Positions 61,252 to 64,000 of a stretch of 64,000 nucleotides of DNA are shown here, piece after piece. The stretch is from Flaviflagellibacter sp963786225. GTDB taxonomy: Bacteria; Pseudomonadota; Alphaproteobacteria; Rhizobiales; Methylopilaceae. Both the position numbers and the translations under genes were made by a program. The stretch covers positions 372,001 through 436,000 of the forward strand of contig CAWAYQ010000032.1 of NCBI GenBank assembly GCA_963786225.1. Direction: 5' to 3'. Within the stretch, counting starts at the first letter, position 1; every line of letters begins with the position of its first letter. A model generated the notes under the pieces. The model was not told the DNA's origin. It worked only from the letters and a program-made list of their open reading frames with translations, and did not search any database.

Positions 61252-62226
61252 ATGGGCATTTCTCAAAGCATGCGCGTTCTTGCCGTCGGCGCCGCCGCCG
61301 CGGCCCTGTCCGTCTCCGCGCCGCTGGCGCAGGAGGCGTTTCCTTCAAAACCTATTGACGTCGTTACGCATTCCGGCGTCGGAGGCGGCACGGACATCAC
61401 GGCACGGATGATGATGGTCCAGGCGCCGGCCGAGCTGAAGACGGAACTCGTCGTGCAGAACAAGACCGGCGGATCCGGCGCCGCGGCGCTGACCTTCGCC
61501 AGCAGCCGCCCGAAGGACGGGCATACGATTCTGCTGATTACGCAGACACATCTGCTGACACTTTTGCGCAACAAGGCAACCGGCGTGACCTTCGAGGATC
61601 TGGTGCCGCTCGCCCGCGCCACGGACGATCCGCAGGTGCTGATGGTCGGCAAAGGCAGCCCGTTCAAAACCGCGCAGGACCTGATCGCGGCCGCGAAGAC
61701 GAAATCGTTGAAATTCGGCGCCACCGGCATCGGCTCGGGCGACCACATCATGACCCATACATTCGCCAAGGCGGCGGGCATCCAGCAGCCGACGATCGTG
61801 CCGTTCCGTTCCGGTGGCGATATCACGACCAATCTCGTCGGCGGCAATCTCGACGGCTCCCTTCAGAACTACACCGAGGCGGAATCCCAGATCAAAGCCG
61901 GCGACGTCCGCCCGCTTCTCGTTCTCGCCGGAGAACGCCTGAGCATCGCGCCCGACGTGCCGACCGCCAAGGAGATCGGTCTGAACAACACCGACCTGTC
62001 GACGGTGCGGGGCTTCGTGACCCTGAAAGGCACGCCCGCCGACCGCGTCGCGGCGCTCGAGAAGGGCATCGTCACCGCCATGGAAGGCAAGTTCTATCAG
62101 GATTACCTGAAAGGCTCCGGAGCCGCGGCCAACAGCGTTGCCGGCGCGGATGTGTGGGGCAAGCAGCTCAAGGAAAGCTACGAGCAGTCCCGCGTCGCTC
62201 TCGAAGAACTCGGCCTGTCGAAATGA
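61252..62226 (+). CDS. tctC: TctC/Bug family periplasmic substrate-binding protein
   Basis: A 324-residue receptor with a signal peptide (residues 1-26, ending PLAQ). The ligand loop IDVVTHSGVGGGTDITAR and VQNKTGGSGAAAL belong to the same subtype as 52085-53077. GGGAGG lies seven bases before the ATG. It opens the fourth TTT operon. Confidence 0.9.
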   Translation: MGISQSMRVLAVGAAAAALSVSAPLAQEAFPSKPIDVVTHSGVGGGTDITARMMMVQAPAELKTELVVQNKTGGSGAAALTFASSRPKDGHTILLITQTHLLTLLRNKATGVTFEDLVPLARATDDPQVLMVGKGSPFKTAQDLIAAAKTKSLKFGATGIGSGDHIMTHTFAKAAGIQQPTIVPFRSGGDITTNLVGGNLDGSLQNYTEAESQIKAGDVRPLLVLAGERLSIAPDVPTAKEIGLNNTDLSTVRGFVTLKGTPADRVAALEKGIVTAMEGKFYQDYLKGSGAAANSVAGADVWGKQLKESYEQSRVALEELGLSK

Positions 62227-62738
62227 GCCTGGGTCAGCAAACGGAGGAGCGCGGGGTCAAACCCGCGCTCCGCGCCAACGGGCGGCTCAAGCCGGACGTC
62301 AAGGTCGGCCTGTTCCTGCTCGCCTGCTCGGCGGTCGCTTATGCCGGGACGTATACGTTCGAAAGCATTCCCGACGGACTGATCCAGGGGCTCGGTGCGG
62401 CGGCCTTTCCCCGTCTCGTCATCATCGTCATCGCCCTGCTGGCGGCCTTCCTGATCTGGCAGGCCCGCAAGGAAGAGCCCGAAGAGATCGAGGCGGTCCA
62501 CCCGATGTCCGTCATCACGGTCGGGATCCAGCTCGGCTTCATGGCGCTCGTTCCCGTGCTCGGCATGATCGTCGCGATGTTTGCCGCCGTGGTCGGCATG
62601 GGACGGATCTGGGGCGCGCCGCGCTGGGCGCCTCTGGTGGCGGTCGCGGCGGGGACGGTGGGCCTTGTCTACGCGCTGTTCGTCAAGGTCTTTCACATCC
62701 CGATCCCGCTCGGAATTCTCGACACTCTGCTCGGCTAG
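62223..62738 (+). CDS. tctB: Tripartite tricarboxylate transporter small permease TctB
   Basis: A 171-residue membrane protein with four hydrophobic segments and the GAAAFPRLVIIVIALLAAFL motif of TctB near 60. The ATG overlaps the receptor stop (ATGA), so the start is well defined. It links receptor and large permease. Confidence 0.87.
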   Translation: MSLGQQTEERGVKPALRANGRLKPDVKVGLFLLACSAVAYAGTYTFESIPDGLIQGLGAAAFPRLVIIVIALLAAFLIWQARKEEPEEIEAVHPMSVITVGIQLGFMALVPVLGMIVAMFAAVVGMGRIWGAPRWAPLVAVAAGTVGLVYALFVKVFHIPIPLGILDTLLG

Positions 62739-62753
62739 GCATCGGAGTTTTCC

Positions 62754-64000
62754 ATGGACGGCTTTCTTGGTGGCATGGCGATCCTCGTCGATCCGTACAT
62801 GCTGTTTGTCATCTTCGCGGGAACGCTTATCGGCATCATCGTCGGCGCGCTGCCTGGACTAAGCGGTGCCACGACCGCTGCATTGGCATTGCCGATCACG
62901 ATCACCATGACGCCGGTCGCGGGCATCGCCTTTCTCGGATCGCTCTATTGCGCGGCGAATTTCGGCGGATCCATTACCGCGATCCTGCTGAACGCGCCGG
63001 GTGATCCCTCGGCTTCAGCGACTGCGTTCGACGGATATCAGATGGCCAGGAAAGGGCAGGCCGGAAAAGCGCTCGGCATGTCCGCCATAGCGAGCGCGAT
63101 CGGCGGCATTTTCAGCGTCATCGTGCTGATCATCGCCGCGCCCGCTTTGGCGCGCGTCGCCTATCAGTTCGGCCCCCCCGAATATTTCGCGCTCGCCATC
63201 ATCGGCCTGTCCATGCTCGCCATCGTCGGCGGAGCGGCGGCCGCCAAAAATCTCATCTCCGGCGCTATCGGCGTCCTCATCGCAACCGTCGGCCTCGACA
63301 TGACGACCGGCGTCGAGCGATTTACGTTCGGCGTTCCTGAACTGACGGACGGCATCGGCATCGTTCCGGTACTGACCGGCATCTTCGCCGTCGCCGAGAT
63401 GCTCTATATCGCCTCGCAGTTGAAGGTTCCGGTCGAGGCGTTCACACTCAACAAGGTTGAGCTGCCGACGCGCGGCGACATGAAGAAAAGCACAAAGTCG
63501 ATCGCGATCGGCTGCGGCATCGGCACGGTCATCGGAATTCTGCCTGCGCTCGGCGCGACCGCCGCGGCGCTCATGACCTATGGCGAGGTCAAGCGCTGGT
63601 CGCACTACAAATCCGAGTTCGGCAAGGGTGCGATCGAGGGCGTCGCGGGACCTGAGGCCGCCAACAATGCGGCGGTGGGCGGCAATATGGTGCCGACCCT
63701 TGCGCTCGGCATTCCCGGCAGCACGACCGCCGCGATCATCCTCGCCGGAATGCTGATCCAGGGCATCCGGCCGGGTCCGCATTTGTTCAATGAGCAGCCG
63801 ACTTTGCTGTATGCGGTGTTCGCGTCGATGCTGGCGGCGAACCTGCTCTACCTCGTCATGGGCTTCGGCTTCGCGAAGATCTTCGCGCGGATCATGCTCG
63901 TGCCGAACTATTACCTCTGGCCCATCGTGTTCGTGACCTCGGTGATCGGCTCCTACGGCCCCAATCAGTCCATGGTCGAAATCTGGATCATGCTGGTTGC
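62754..64000 (+). CDS. tctA: Tripartite tricarboxylate transporter large permease TctA (partial)
   Basis: The first 415 residues of TctA are in the window; the frame runs past base 64000. Motifs are GIIVGALPGLSGATTAAL near 27, FGGSITAILLNAPGDPSAS near 70 and GVAGPEAANNAAVGGNMVPT near 298. The ATG is 15 bases after tctB. It completes the fourth TTT system beside the PdxA-type dehydrogenase. Confidence 0.92.
   Translation, partial: MDGFLGGMAILVDPYMLFVIFAGTLIGIIVGALPGLSGATTAALALPITITMTPVAGIAFLGSLYCAANFGGSITAILLNAPGDPSASATAFDGYQMARKGQAGKALGMSAIASAIGGIFSVIVLIIAAPALARVAYQFGPPEYFALAIIGLSMLAIVGGAAAAKNLISGAIGVLIATVGLDMTTGVERFTFGVPELTDGIGIVPVLTGIFAVAEMLYIASQLKVPVEAFTLNKVELPTRGDMKKSTKSIAIGCGIGTVIGILPALGATAAALMTYGEVKRWSHYKSEFGKGAIEGVAGPEAANNAAVGGNMVPTLALGIPGSTTAAIILAGMLIQGIRPGPHLFNEQPTLLYAVFASMLAANLLYLVMGFGFAKIFARIMLVPNYYLWPIVFVTSVIGSYGPNQSMVEIWIMLV

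Noticed and set aside
1..64000. CRISPR arrays or phage structural genes
   Set aside because: No regularly spaced repeats of CRISPR type and no capsid, tail, terminase or integrase genes were seen.

Overview
The window looks like the chromosome of a GC-rich alphaproteobacterium of the order Hyphomicrobiales, in the Bradyrhizobium/Pseudolabrys/Rhodoplanes neighbourhood. This is inferred from the long two-domain dCTP deaminase, a SAM-II riboswitch before metZ, hairpin-rich intergenic repeats, and four tripartite tricarboxylate transporters (TTT) with periplasmic Bug receptors. No species can be named from the sequence alone.

Left end (1-8.2 kb): housekeeping genes. These are the end of hslO, a type II NADH dehydrogenase, an ArgE-type M20 deacylase, a TrkH potassium channel, apaG, metZ with its SAM-II riboswitch, the dCTP deaminase, a small membrane protein, a dodecin and tRNA-Gly(CCC).

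8.2-14.3 kb: a 6.1-kb segment bounded by the 3' end of tRNA-Gly and a one-mismatch copy of that end, so it resembles a small tRNA-integrated island without an integrase. A plus-strand operon (zinc-less MDR dehydrogenase, degenerate PTPS/QueD homologue, GT4 glycosyltransferase, SAM methyltransferase) converges on a minus-strand set (GTP cyclohydrolase II, a C-terminal remnant of a sulfatase/alkaline-phosphatase-like protein, a RibD-type reductase). Together they suggest a small-molecule pathway starting from the GTP-derived pyrimidine of riboflavin synthesis. This is the best candidate in the window for an undescribed system.

14.3-24.6 kb: a CPA1 Na+/H+ antiporter and an amine-oxidase-like flavoprotein, then a minus-strand catabolic operon: CoA-transferase, IclR regulator, TctC, TctB, TctA, HMG-CoA-lyase-type lyase, small ABM monooxygenase and a ModA-like protein without a signal peptide.

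24.6-29.2 kb: a gene-poor stretch with IclR-type operators and a yybP-ykoY (manganese) riboswitch, leading into a P2-type cation ATPase broken by three frameshifts, then a cytidylate-kinase-like/BON fusion.

29.4-42.6 kb: a second TTT operon with MmgE/PrpD and a divergent GntR. Next come a GntR regulator, a GST-like protein, a ThDP enzyme, an aldehyde dehydrogenase and two tandem MmgE/PrpD proteins.

42.6-51 kb: a sugar-type ABC importer interleaved with an ABC-2 exporter pair and an unrecognised exported protein, then a second signal-less ModA-like protein and a LysR regulator. 52-59 kb: a third TTT system with a crotonase lacking the usual catalytic glutamates, a CoA-transferase, an alpha-hydroxy-acid oxidase and a thioesterase. 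59-64 kb: a small DUF1127-like gene, a PdxA-family dehydrogenase, a GntR regulator and a fourth TTT system cut by the window end. From about 17.6 kb on, the region is therefore largely an organic-acid scavenging and catabolism region, each transporter having its own local regulator.
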